A stretch of DNA of 64,000 nt from ZC4RG30 sp046347045. Lineage in GTDB: Bacteria; Pseudomonadota; Gammaproteobacteria; Steroidobacterales; Steroidobacteraceae. This document shows positions 18,006-26,126 of this stretch, one piece after another (position 1 is the stretch's first letter; every line of letters starts with the position of its first letter). The DNA lies in assembly GCA_046347045.1 (NCBI GenBank), contig JAXMGX010000004.1, positions 1-64,000 on the forward strand, in the 5' to 3' direction. Position numbers and translations under genes: made by a program. Below the pieces are notes generated by a model. That model made no database searches and was not told where the DNA came from. It saw only the letters and a list, made by a program, of their open reading frames with translations.

Positions 18006-19117
18006 ATGCATTTGTCCTGGTCGCCGCGCTGCTGGCGCTGGCGGTGATCGTGCCGCTGCTCGTGCCGCTGCTGCGGCGGCGCGAAGGGCAGCCCACCGCG
18101 GCGCTGCTGTCGATCGCTCTGGTGGTCCTCATCGGCGGCGGCGCGGCGTTGCTGTATCCGGTGTGGAGCAACTGGAAATGGTCGCAGCCGGAACCCGCGG
18201 TCGATGCGCCGGCGGCGATGATCGGTCGCCTGGCGCGCCGCCTCGAGAAGGATCCGGACAACATCGATGGCTGGTTGCTGCTGGGCAAGTCATACGGTGT
18301 GGTCGAGCAGTTTCCGCTGGCGGCCAAGGCATACCAGCGCGCGGTGAACCTGCTGCAGCAGAACAGCGATCCGGCGCTGCGCGACAAGCGCGTGGAAGCG
18401 CTGATGGGCCTGGGCGAAACGCTGGTCAACGGCGGCATGAGCGACATGTCGGGCCGCGCCGGGCGGCTGTTCGAGCAGGCGCTCGAGGTCAATCCCAATG
18501 TCGTGAAGGCGCTGTTCTACAGCGCGGTTGCCGCGGCCGAGCGCAATGACCTGCCGCTGGCGCGTACGCGCTTTGCGCGCCTGCTCGAAGGCAGCCCGCC
18601 GCCGGAGGTGCGCCGTTACATCGAGCAGCAGGTACAGGCTCTGGATGCGCAGATGGCGCTGGCGTCGAAGGGGCCCGCCGCTGGCGCGGTGGGTGCATCA
18701 TCGCTTGCGCAGGGGGCGGCGCCGCCACAGTCGGGGGTGTCCCAGCCAGCCGCTTCGGCAGCCGGCGCGGCCGCCGCCGTCAGCGTGCCGCTGCGCATCA
18801 CGGTGGCGAAGTCGGTGGCCGACAAGGGTTCTGCCGGCGCGCCATTGTTCGTGCTGGCGCGCATTCCGGGGCAGCGCGGGCCGCCGCTGGCAGCCAAGCG
18901 CCTCGATGCGCGATTCCCGCAGGACGTGGAACTGCTCAGCACTGACGCGATGCTGAGTGGCACCGGCTTCACCGCCGGCCAGGAAATCGAGGTCGAGGCG
19001 CGCATCGCCAATGGCGGCAGCGCCATTTCGCGTAGCGGAGACCCTTTCGGCAGTGTGCGCATCAAGGCCGGGCAGCCGCAGCGCGTCGCCATCGAGATCA
19101 ACCAGCTCAAGCCCTGA
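18002..19117 (+). CDS. ccmI: Cytochrome c maturation TPR protein CcmI
   Basis: CcmI holds apocytochromes c through its TPR domain and presents them to CcmF/H. The 371-residue protein has two N-terminal membrane helices (about 2-22 and 36-56), then TPR-like repeats from about residue 70 to 220 (DNIDGWLLLGKSYGV, NPNVVKALFYSAVAAAE). An Ala/Pro-rich linker and a C-terminal beta-rich domain follow. The start overlaps the ccmH stop. It is the last gene of the ccm operon. Confidence 0.92.
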   Translation: MNAFVLVAALLALAVIVPLLVPLLRRREGQPTAALLSIALVVLIGGGAALLYPVWSNWKWSQPEPAVDAPAAMIGRLARRLEKDPDNIDGWLLLGKSYGVVEQFPLAAKAYQRAVNLLQQNSDPALRDKRVEALMGLGETLVNGGMSDMSGRAGRLFEQALEVNPNVVKALFYSAVAAAERNDLPLARTRFARLLEGSPPPEVRRYIEQQVQALDAQMALASKGPAAGAVGASSLAQGAAPPQSGVSQPAASAAGAAAAVSVPLRITVAKSVADKGSAGAPLFVLARIPGQRGPPLAAKRLDARFPQDVELLSTDAMLSGTGFTAGQEIEVEARIANGGSAISRSGDPFGSVRIKAGQPQRVAIEINQLKP

Positions 19118-19123
19118 ACCGGT

Positions 19124-19151
19124 TTCCCGGCCTGACGACCGGGCCGGGGAA
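19124..19151 (+). terminator. Hairpin after the ccm operon, no U-tract
   Basis: TTCCCGGCC at 19124-19132 pairs with GGCCGGGGAA ending at 19151 (nine pairs, one bulged G, loop of about nine). No T-run follows, so it is not a classical intrinsic terminator. It may protect the 3' end of the ccm message or sit in the leader of the next gene. Confidence 0.35.
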
Positions 19152-19197
19152 TCAGCTATCCTTCTCGTTCAGCCATACGTTCGGCCCGGGGGAATCG

Positions 19198-21327
19198 ATG
19201 AAACGTGCTATTTCGGTAGTTGCCGGCTCCGCGCTGGCAATGTCGGTGCTGGTCGTCTCCATGCAGGGCATTGCGGCGCCGGCCACGCCCGTGAAGCCCG
19301 GTGAATGGGCGGCCCATGGCCGCGACGACAGCGAGCAGCGCTACAGCCCGCTCAAGCAGATCACCGCCGACAACGCGAAGACACTCGGTCTTGCCTGGTA
19401 TGCCGATCTCACCGAGCGCGGCCAGTGGCAGAGCACGCCGGTGATGGTCGATGGCCGTCTCTACGTGACCACGCCGTGGAGCAAGGTGTATGCCTTCGAC
19501 GCGGCCAGCGGCAAGTTCCTGTGGAAGTACGATCCCAAGGTGCCGCGCGAGATCGCCGCCAGCAGCCTGTGCTGCAACAACTCCAACCGCGGCGTGGCCT
19601 ATGCCGATGGCAAGCTGGTCTGGGGCACGCTCGATGGCCGGCTGATCGCCATCGACGCGAAGAAGGGCACGAAGCTGTGGGAGACGCTGACGATTCCCGC
19701 GGGCGAGCCCATGTCCATCACCGGTGCGCCGCGCATCGGCAATGGCATCGTGTTCATCGGCCAGGCCGGTTCCGAATTCCATCAGCGCGGCTTCATGTCG
19801 GCCTATGACCTGAAGACCGGCAAGCAGAAGTGGAAGTTCTTCCTCACCCCCGGCGACCCCTCGAAGGGCCCCGACGGCGTGGCCTCCGACAGCGTGATGG
19901 CGATGGCCGCCAAGACCTGGAATGGCGAGTGGTGGAAGACCGGCGGTGGCGCCACGCCCTGGGACGGCATCCTCTACGACCCGCAGACCGACTCGGTGAT
20001 CTTCGGCACCGGCAATGGCGCGCCGTGGCCCGCCGAAGTGCGCTCGCCGGGTGGTGGCGACAACCTCTTCACCGCGTCCATCGTGTCGCTGGATGCGAAG
20101 ACGGGCAAGTACAAGTGGCACTACCAGACCGTGCCCATGGACAACTTCGACTTCGACAACACCTCGCCGCTCACCACCGCGGATCTCACGATCAACGGCG
20201 AGAAGAAGCACGTGGTGATGCAGATCCCGAAGAACGGCGTGTTCTACGTGATCGAAGCGGCTACCGGCAAGGTGATCAGCGCGCAGCTTGCCGTGCCGCA
20301 GGCCAACTGGCTCACCGGCTTCGACAAGTCGAAGAACTGGGCGCCCATCCTCAATCCCGATGCCAACTTCGGCAAGACGGGCAAGGGATGGTTCGTGGCG
20401 CCGTTCCAGACGCATGTCTGGTACCCGCAGTCGTACAACCCGAACACCGGCCTGTTCTACGTGGGCATCCGCTACGCCACCTACGGCATGGTGGCCGAGG
20501 CCGGCGCGAAGATGGGCAACCAGCTGCTGTCGATCAACGTGGCGAAGCGTCCGGAATACGCGCCGCCCAAGCTCGAAGGCCAGGGCCAGTGGCTCACCGC
20601 CTGGGATCCGGTGACGCAGAAGGAAGTCTGGCGCGCGAAGGAAGGCACGGCGGCTTCGGGCACGATGACCACGGCGGGCAACCTGGTGTTCCAGGGCAGC
20701 GGGCGCAATTTCATCGCCTATCGCGCCGACAATGGCGAGAAGGTGTGGTCGGCGGAAACGGGCACGCCGGTGTCGGCGGGCTCCATCACCTACGAGGTGG
20801 GCGGCACGCAGTATGTGGCCGCCGTGGCCGGCGGTCCGGGCGCGACCTCCGCCAACCGCCTGCTGGTGTACAAGCTCGGCGGCACTGTGACGCTGCCACC
20901 GGCTGCGCCGCCCGCGCCGCCGCAGGCTTTCAATCCGCCGGCGAACTTCGGCACCGAAGCGCAGCTCGCGCGCGGCGAGCAGATCTACACCCAGAACTGC
21001 ACCATCTGCCATGAGGGCGGGCGCGGCATGGGCGGGTTCCCCGAACTGCGCACCACGCCGATGATGCAGAGCGCCGATGTGTTCAAGGCCATCGTGTACG
21101 ACGGCGCGCTGACCGAGAACGGCATGCTGTCGTTCAAGAAGACCCTGACGCCGGAAGACGTCGAGGCGCTGCGCGCCCACATCGTGAAGATCGCCAACGA
21201 GTACAAGAACAATCCGCGGCCGCAGGGCTTCGGTCCTGGCGGCGGTGGTGGCGGCCGCGGTCCCGCCGGGCCACCGGCTGGCGGCGCCGCACCGGCCGAG
21301 CAGCCTCAGCAGGGTCTGCACCAGTAG
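19198..21327 (+). CDS. Periplasmic PQQ-dependent quinohemoprotein dehydrogenase
   Basis: A 709-residue exported enzyme of the PQQ alcohol dehydrogenase family, fused to a C-terminal cytochrome c domain. A signal peptide covers about 1-27. The beta-propeller has the vicinal disulfide pair C125-C126 (SSLCCNNSNRG), the active-site Glu region AGSEFHQRG and the Asn region GGGDNLF. Repeated W-docking motifs appear as DAASGKFLWKYD and DAKTGKYKWHY. The heme site CTICH is at about 601-605. This is the layout of type II quinohemoprotein alcohol dehydrogenases, which pass electrons from an alcohol to the heme. The catalytic Asp region reads DNFDFDNT rather than the common DTWDYD, so the substrate could differ. 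It depends on the ccm system just upstream. Confidence 0.88.
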   Translation: MKRAISVVAGSALAMSVLVVSMQGIAAPATPVKPGEWAAHGRDDSEQRYSPLKQITADNAKTLGLAWYADLTERGQWQSTPVMVDGRLYVTTPWSKVYAFDAASGKFLWKYDPKVPREIAASSLCCNNSNRGVAYADGKLVWGTLDGRLIAIDAKKGTKLWETLTIPAGEPMSITGAPRIGNGIVFIGQAGSEFHQRGFMSAYDLKTGKQKWKFFLTPGDPSKGPDGVASDSVMAMAAKTWNGEWWKTGGGATPWDGILYDPQTDSVIFGTGNGAPWPAEVRSPGGGDNLFTASIVSLDAKTGKYKWHYQTVPMDNFDFDNTSPLTTADLTINGEKKHVVMQIPKNGVFYVIEAATGKVISAQLAVPQANWLTGFDKSKNWAPILNPDANFGKTGKGWFVAPFQTHVWYPQSYNPNTGLFYVGIRYATYGMVAEAGAKMGNQLLSINVAKRPEYAPPKLEGQGQWLTAWDPVTQKEVWRAKEGTAASGTMTTAGNLVFQGSGRNFIAYRADNGEKVWSAETGTPVSAGSITYEVGGTQYVAAVAGGPGATSANRLLVYKLGGTVTLPPAAPPAPPQAFNPPANFGTEAQLARGEQIYTQNCTICHEGGRGMGGFPELRTTPMMQSADVFKAIVYDGALTENGMLSFKKTLTPEDVEALRAHIVKIANEYKNNPRPQGFGPGGGGGGRGPAGPPAGGAAPAEQPQQGLHQ

Positions 21328-21334
21328 CGCGAAC

Positions 21335-21952
21335 TTGCCGACGCACAGCTTCTTTCCGACGCGCGTCCACGCGGCCACGCTGCCGCGGGGCCGCTTCGCG
21401 GAACTTAACGGACGGCTGCAGGCCGAGTGCCTGCAGCTCTCGCACGACGATGTGGCGGGGCAACGCTGGTCGAAGAAGAACTATCCGGGCGGCTTCACGT
21501 CGTATGCATCGGCCCACCAGATGCATCGCATCTCGCCGATCTTCGCCAAACTGGTGCGCTGGATAGACCGCGAGGTTGCGAAGTACGCCGACGAACTGCA
21601 GTTCGATCTCGGCGACAAGACGCTCGAAATGACCGACTGCTGGGTGAACGTGATGCCGCGCGGGGTCACGCACACCCTGCACCTGCATCCGCTGTCGGTG
21701 GTCAGTGGCACCTACTACGTGCGTGTGCCGAAGGGCGCGCCGGGCCTGAAGTTCGAGGATCCACGGCTCGACCGCTTCATGGGCGCGCCGCCGCGCCGCG
21801 TGGATGCGGACATGCGCAACCGCAACTGGGTGGTGATGCCCGCCGCGCCCGGTGGGTTGCTGCTCTTCGAGAGCTGGCTGCGCCACGAGGTGATGGCCAA
21901 CGCGGCGGCGTCGGATCGCATCAGCATCAGTTTCAATTACGGCTGGTCATGA
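21335..21952 (+). CDS. Putative 2OG-Fe(II) oxygenase (TIGR02466-like)
   Basis: About 205 residues. The pattern matches a family of putative 2-oxoglutarate/Fe(II) oxygenases: FFPTRVHAATLP near the start, HTLHLHPLSVVSGTYYVRVP in the middle, LKFEDPR, and a C-terminal LLLFESWLRHEV with RISISFNY. The start is uncertain. I chose TTG at 21335, because the family N-terminus begins right there and no ATG lies upstream in frame after the previous stop. It is eight bases after the PQQ dehydrogenase gene, so the two are probably co-transcribed. The substrate is unknown. Confidence 0.7.
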   Translation: MPTHSFFPTRVHAATLPRGRFAELNGRLQAECLQLSHDDVAGQRWSKKNYPGGFTSYASAHQMHRISPIFAKLVRWIDREVAKYADELQFDLGDKTLEMTDCWVNVMPRGVTHTLHLHPLSVVSGTYYVRVPKGAPGLKFEDPRLDRFMGAPPRRVDADMRNRNWVVMPAAPGGLLLFESWLRHEVMANAAASDRISISFNYGWS

Positions 21953-21962
21953 AGGGGGACAC

Positions 21963-23060
21963 ATGAAACGCAAGCAGCAGGACACCACGAAGGTGGTGGA
22001 TCGTCGTCAGATTCTGGGTGGCATGGCCGCATCGGCCGGTGCTGCTGCCATGCTCGCGCAGCTCGCGGGCAGCGAGGCGCGCGCCGCGGATGCGCCGCCT
22101 GCCGGCGCCGCTCCCGCCGCGCCGCCGGGCGGTCGTCCGCCACCGCGCGATGTGGTGCTGGGCACGCCGCTGCAGCCGGGGCTGCGGCAGCTGCCGCCGT
22201 TGACGGACCTGAAGGGCAAGACCGTGTACATCACCGGTGGCAACACCGGCATTGGCCTCGGCATTGCGCGCGCCGCGGCCAATGCCGGCATGAAGGTGGT
22301 GATGGGCTACATCCAGGAAGACCAGGTGGAGCCTGCGATGAAGCTGTTCAAGCCCGACCAGAAGTCGCGCGTGATCGCCATTCGCCATGACGTGACCGAC
22401 CGCGACGGTTGGGTGAAGACGCTGGCCGAGATCAACGCGAAATTCGGCAACCTGCACCTGCTGGTGAACAATGCCGGCATCAAGACGCTGCGGCAGGCGA
22501 GCCAGGTGGATGCGCGCAGCTGGGATGCTGCGGTGGCGGTGAACTTCACCGGCATCTACAACGGCTGCGCGGCCGTGATTCCGCACATGATCGCCCACAA
22601 GGAGGGCGCGCACATCGTTACCACCTCATCGATGGGCGGCATGCTGCCGGGTGTGAATGCCGGCGTGTACACGGCCACCAAGTTCGCGGCGGTGGGCATC
22701 ATGGAGGCGCTGCGCATCGAACTGATGGGTACCAACATCGGCACCTCGGTGTTCACGCCGGGTGGCGTCAGCACCGACAACATCCTCTCGGCCGAGGGCA
22801 ACACCAACATCCGCTCGATGGATCCGCTGGAAGCCGGCGAACGCGTGCTGAACGGCGTGAAGAACAACGACCTGTTCATCTTCTCGCATCCGGAATTCAA
22901 GCCGGGCATGCAGGAACGCTTCGATGCCATTCTGGCCTCGGTGCCGCGGGAAGGCTACCCCGAGGATCGCGCCCGCGGTGAACTGCGCGTGCTGACGGCG
23001 CCGCCGTATGCGCCGGAAATCGCGCACCGTACCCAGCCGCGCGCCAGCTATCGAAGCTGA
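21963..23060 (+). CDS. SDR-family oxidoreductase with Tat-type leader
   Basis: A 365-residue short-chain dehydrogenase. The core is canonical: the cofactor motif TGGNTGIG (about 90-97), LVNNAGIKT, catalytic Ser in VTTSSMGG, and YTATK. Unusually it has a leader with twin arginines (VVDRRQILGG), a hydrophobic Ala-rich stretch and AxA-type processing near residue 41, followed by a Pro/Ala-rich linker. If exported it would lack cytoplasmic NAD(P). Some Tat substrates are exported with cofactor bound. It follows the oxygenase gene by ten bases and is probably in the same operon. The substrate is unknown. Confidence 0.82.
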   Translation: MKRKQQDTTKVVDRRQILGGMAASAGAAAMLAQLAGSEARAADAPPAGAAPAAPPGGRPPPRDVVLGTPLQPGLRQLPPLTDLKGKTVYITGGNTGIGLGIARAAANAGMKVVMGYIQEDQVEPAMKLFKPDQKSRVIAIRHDVTDRDGWVKTLAEINAKFGNLHLLVNNAGIKTLRQASQVDARSWDAAVAVNFTGIYNGCAAVIPHMIAHKEGAHIVTTSSMGGMLPGVNAGVYTATKFAAVGIMEALRIELMGTNIGTSVFTPGGVSTDNILSAEGNTNIRSMDPLEAGERVLNGVKNNDLFIFSHPEFKPGMQERFDAILASVPREGYPEDRARGELRVLTAPPYAPEIAHRTQPRASYRS

Positions 23061-23103
23061 TCCGGTTCCAGGCGGTGCGGCTTCGTGGCCGCGCTGCGCC
23101 AAC

Positions 23104-23967
23104 TCAGCGGCCGGCGCCGGCTCTAGCCCGCGCCGGCTTTCTGTTGAGCGCGGCATTCTCGCCGGCCAGCAGTTTGCGCTTGCGCTCGATGCCCCACTTG
23201 TAGCCGGTGAGCGCGCCATCGGCGGCCACCACGCGGTGGCAGGGCACCAGCACCGCAATGCCGTTGGTGGCGCAGGCCCGCGCCACCGCGCGGGTGCTGG
23301 AGGGCGCCTTCAGGCGTCGCGCCAGTTCGCCGTAGGACACGGTTTCACCCGGCGCCAGCCGTGTCAGCGCATGCCATACACGACGCTGGAACGCCGTGCC
23401 GCGGATATCGAGCGGCAGGCCCGCATCGAGCAGCGGCGAGTCGATGGTCTGCACCACGCGCTGCACCCATTCATCCAGCTCGCCGGCGGCGCGTTCGAGG
23501 CGGGCCTTCGGAAAGCGCGACTGCAGCACTTCGCTCAGCGCCTTGCCGGCGCCGAACTCCACCATGCAGATGCCGCGCGCGGTGGCGGCCACCAGGATCG
23601 GCCCGAGGCTGGTGGTGGCGGTGGCGTAGCGAATGGTCTCGTTGGCGCCGCCGGCGCGCAGCGATGCCGGCGCCATGCCCAGCGCGCGGCTGTCCCGATA
23701 GGCGGCGGAGCTCGCGGCGTAGCCGGCATCGTGTATGGCATCGGTCACCGAGCGTGCGCCGGCGAGCCGGCGACCGAAATCCTGTTCGCGTCGCGCCAGG
23801 GCATATCGCTTGGGCGAGAGTCCCACTGCTGCCTTGAACAGTCGCTGGAAGTGCCAGGGACTCAGGCCAGCATCGGCTGCCAGTGTGGCGAGGTCCGGCG
23901 GCGTTTCGCTGGATTCGATGCGGCGACAGGCGCGGTCGATGGCGTCGCGGTGAGGGGATTTGCTCAT
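23104..23967 (-). CDS. AraC-domain/O6-methylguanine-DNA methyltransferase (Ada-type)
   Basis: About 287 residues. The N-terminal AraC-type helix-turn-helix (DLATLAADAGLSPWHFQRLF) is fused to an O6-alkylguanine-DNA alkyltransferase domain with acceptor Cys in VLVPCHRVV. It repairs O6-methylguanine by suicide transfer. The N-terminal Ada zinc/phosphotriester domain with its four cysteines is missing, so it cannot be the classic methyl-phosphotriester-activated Ada switch. I chose the ATG at 23967 (MSKSPHRDAIDRACRRIE); an in-frame ATG at 24003 would add twelve residues. Divergent from 5-formyl-THF cyclo-ligase. Confidence 0.87.
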   Translation of the reverse strand: MSKSPHRDAIDRACRRIESSETPPDLATLAADAGLSPWHFQRLFKAAVGLSPKRYALARREQDFGRRLAGARSVTDAIHDAGYAASSAAYRDSRALGMAPASLRAGGANETIRYATATTSLGPILVAATARGICMVEFGAGKALSEVLQSRFPKARLERAAGELDEWVQRVVQTIDSPLLDAGLPLDIRGTAFQRRVWHALTRLAPGETVSYGELARRLKAPSSTRAVARACATNGIAVLVPCHRVVAADGALTGYKWGIERKRKLLAGENAALNRKPARARAGAGR

Positions 23968-24078
23968 GCGATGAATGATGCCCGCGACAGGTTGCGCGCA
24001 CATCCCGAATCTTGCGATGCCGCGCGTCGCGGCAGCGAGGGGTTTGCCCCATGCCGCGCGGCGTCGTAGTCTGGCCTC

Positions 24079-24690
24079 ATGCTCGAGAAAACTGCCGAAG
24101 AGCGCGCGCGCATCATGGAGTGGCGGCGCAGCGAGCGACAGCGCCTGATCGATGCACGGCTGCGCCTGCCGGTGGCCGAGCGGCAGCAGGCATCCGAGGT
24201 CATTGCCGAGCGGCTGGATGCCGTGTGGCGCGGCCTGGGGCGACTGACGCCGGGCACCATCATCAGCGCGTACTGGCCGCTGCGCGGTGAGCCCGACTTG
24301 CGTCCCTGGCTAGGCGTGCTGCATGCACAGGGGCTCACCTGCGTGTTGCCGGTGGTGGTGGAGAAGGGGGCGCCGCTGGCGTTTCGTCGCTGGTTTCCCG
24401 GCTGCGCGATGGAGAAGGGCTTCTGGAACATCCCGGTGCCCGCCGATCCGGCGCTGTTCACGCCGCAATTGCTGATATCACCGGTCGTGGGCTTCGATCC
24501 GCAGTGCTACCGGCTGGGGTATGGCGGCGGCTATTTCGACCGTACGCTGGCGCTGCTTCAGTCGCAGCAGCGCGGCTTTCACGTGCTGGGCGTGGGGTAC
24601 GGGATGGCCAGGCTCGACACCATCCATCCGCTGCCGCACGACATTGCCTTGCACGGCATCGTGACGGAGCAGGGGACCATCCAGAGCTGA
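24079..24690 (+). CDS. 5-formyltetrahydrofolate cyclo-ligase
   Basis: This 203-residue cytoplasmic enzyme converts 5-formyl-THF to 5,10-methenyl-THF with ATP, salvaging folinate. The family motif GYGGGYFDRTLA lies near residues 150-161, with the conserved LLISPVVGFD just before it and a basic N-terminal RRSERQRL segment. In many gammaproteobacteria this gene follows 6S RNA, but only 111 bases separate it from the Ada-type gene here and I see no 6S-like RNA. Confidence 0.92.
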   Translation: MLEKTAEERARIMEWRRSERQRLIDARLRLPVAERQQASEVIAERLDAVWRGLGRLTPGTIISAYWPLRGEPDLRPWLGVLHAQGLTCVLPVVVEKGAPLAFRRWFPGCAMEKGFWNIPVPADPALFTPQLLISPVVGFDPQCYRLGYGGGYFDRTLALLQSQQRGFHVLGVGYGMARLDTIHPLPHDIALHGIVTEQGTIQS

Positions 24691-24733
24691 GGCATACCCA
24701 GGGAAAAACGGCCCCGGTGCGTCGGTAATTGAG

Positions 24734-24808
24734 TGGCTCCCCGGGTTGGAATCGAACCAACGACCAACGGATTAACAGTCCGACGCTCTACCGCTGAGCT
24801 ACCGGGGA
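24734..24808 (-). tRNA. tRNA-Asn(GTT)
   Basis: On the minus strand, a 75-base cloverleaf with acceptor stem TCCCCGG/CCGGGGA, anticodon GTT in loop CTGTTAA, T-arm GTTCGATTC and encoded CCA. It is convergent with the cyclo-ligase gene, which ends 43 bases away. Confidence 0.97.
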
Positions 24809-24842
24809 ACATGCGGACCGAGGCCCGCCAAAAGAGGTCGCG

Positions 24843-24871
24843 ATTCTTCAAGAACCGGCCGCCGCCGTCAA
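24843..24871 (-). promoter_or_regulatory. Sigma-70 promoter for tRNA-Asn
   Basis: Read on the minus strand, TTGACG (24871-24866) and AAGAAT (24848-24843) are 17 bases apart. They end 34 bases before the tRNA-Asn 5' end. Confidence 0.65.
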
Positions 24872-24899
24872 GCCGGATGGCGCGGGGCGGCGGATCGGC

Positions 24900-26102
24900 T
24901 CAGGCAGGCCGTGACGGGCCTCTCTTCAGGGCCCCTTCGATGCGCTCCAGTGCCTTTGCCAGCGTGGGCTGGCTGACGGCAAAGGAAAGCCGCAGATGCC
25001 CGGGCGCGCCGAACCCCGAACCTGGCACGCCGGCCACCAGCGCGTCGCTGAGGATGAAGTCGGCGAAGGCATTGTCGTCGCGAAAGCCGAGCTGCCGCAT
25101 GGCGCCGCTCACATCGACGAAGGCGTAGAAGGTGCCCGCCCCCGGCAGGCAGCGCAATCCCGGCAGGGCGTTGAGTCCCGCCACGAAGAAATCATGGCGC
25201 TGCCTGAAGGATTCGTTCATCCGCGCCACGGCATCCTGCGGGCCGTTGAGCGCGGCGATGGCCGCGTGCTGGCTCATCGTGGCCGCATTGGTGGTGGACT
25301 GCCCCTGGATCGTGGCCATGGCGGCGATGACCTCGGCCGGTCCGCCGCAGTAGCCGATGCGCCAGCCGGTCATTGCAAACCCCTTGCTGCAGCCATTGAT
25401 GGTGATGGTGCGCGGATACAGCGCGGGCACCACCTGCGCGAGACTGCCGAAGGGTTCGTTCGCCCAGTAGATCTTCTCGTAGATGTCATCGGTGCCGATG
25501 AGCACGCGCGGGTGCTGCAGCAGCACTTCGCCCAGTGCCGCAAGTTCCGCCCGGGTGTAGGCCGCGCCGGTGGGGTTGCTGGGGCTGTTCAGCAGCACCA
25601 TGCGTGTCTTGGGCGTGATGGCCGCGGCGAGCTGGCGCGGCGTGATCTTGTAGCCCGAGGCCGCGTCGGCGTCCGGCGTCACCGGCAGGCCGTCGGCCAG
25701 CAGCACCATGTCGGGATACGACACCCAGTAGGGCGAAGGAATGATGACTTCATCGCCCGGATCGACCACGGCCATGCACAGGTTGAACAGCGTCTGCTTG
25801 GCGCCGGTGGAGACGAGTATCTGGTTGCGCTGGTAGGCGAGGCCATTGTCGCGCTGGAACTTGGCGATGATGGCGTCCTTCAATTCCGGCATGCCGTCGG
25901 AATTGGTGTAGCGCGTGAAGCCGGCCTTGATCGCGGCGATTCCGGCCTCACTGATGTGGGCAGGCGTGTCGAAATCCGGCTCGCCCACCGACAGGCTGAT
26001 CACATCCTTGCCCTCGCGCTTCAACTGCGCGGCGCGGGCGGTCATGGCGAGGGTGGGAGACGGCTTTACGCGCGTGACGCGGCGGGATAGATGCAGGGGC
26101 AT
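24900..26102 (-). CDS. PLP-dependent class I aminotransferase (aspartate type)
   Basis: A 400-residue fold-type I aminotransferase close to the AspB/AspC-like prokaryotic aspartate aminotransferases. These transfer amino groups between aspartate (or aromatic amino acids) and 2-oxoglutarate. It has SVGEPDFDTP near the N-terminus, the NSPSNPTGAAY loop, and the Schiff-base Lys in NGCSKGFAMTGWRIGY. I chose the ATG at 26102 (MPLHLSRRVTRVKPS). The much longer open frame beyond it is only antisense to uvrB. Divergent from uvrB, with 24 bases between the starts, so promoters must overlap coding sequence. Confidence 0.9.
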   Translation of the reverse strand: MPLHLSRRVTRVKPSPTLAMTARAAQLKREGKDVISLSVGEPDFDTPAHISEAGIAAIKAGFTRYTNSDGMPELKDAIIAKFQRDNGLAYQRNQILVSTGAKQTLFNLCMAVVDPGDEVIIPSPYWVSYPDMVLLADGLPVTPDADAASGYKITPRQLAAAITPKTRMVLLNSPSNPTGAAYTRAELAALGEVLLQHPRVLIGTDDIYEKIYWANEPFGSLAQVVPALYPRTITINGCSKGFAMTGWRIGYCGGPAEVIAAMATIQGQSTTNAATMSQHAAIAALNGPQDAVARMNESFRQRHDFFVAGLNALPGLRCLPGAGTFYAFVDVSGAMRQLGFRDDNAFADFILSDALVAGVPGSGFGAPGHLRLSFAVSQPTLAKALERIEGALKRGPSRPA

Positions 26103-26126
26103 GGCGCTATAGTACGTAATCCACCG

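Noticed and set aside
19156..21378. A 740-codon minus-strand open frame
   Set aside because: Antisense to the PQQ dehydrogenase, whose motifs and heme site are unmistakable on the plus strand.
24004..24078. 6S RNA (ssrS) upstream of 5-formyl-THF cyclo-ligase
   Set aside because: The usual neighbour in many gammaproteobacteria, but the gap is far shorter than a 6S RNA and shows no long bulged stem.
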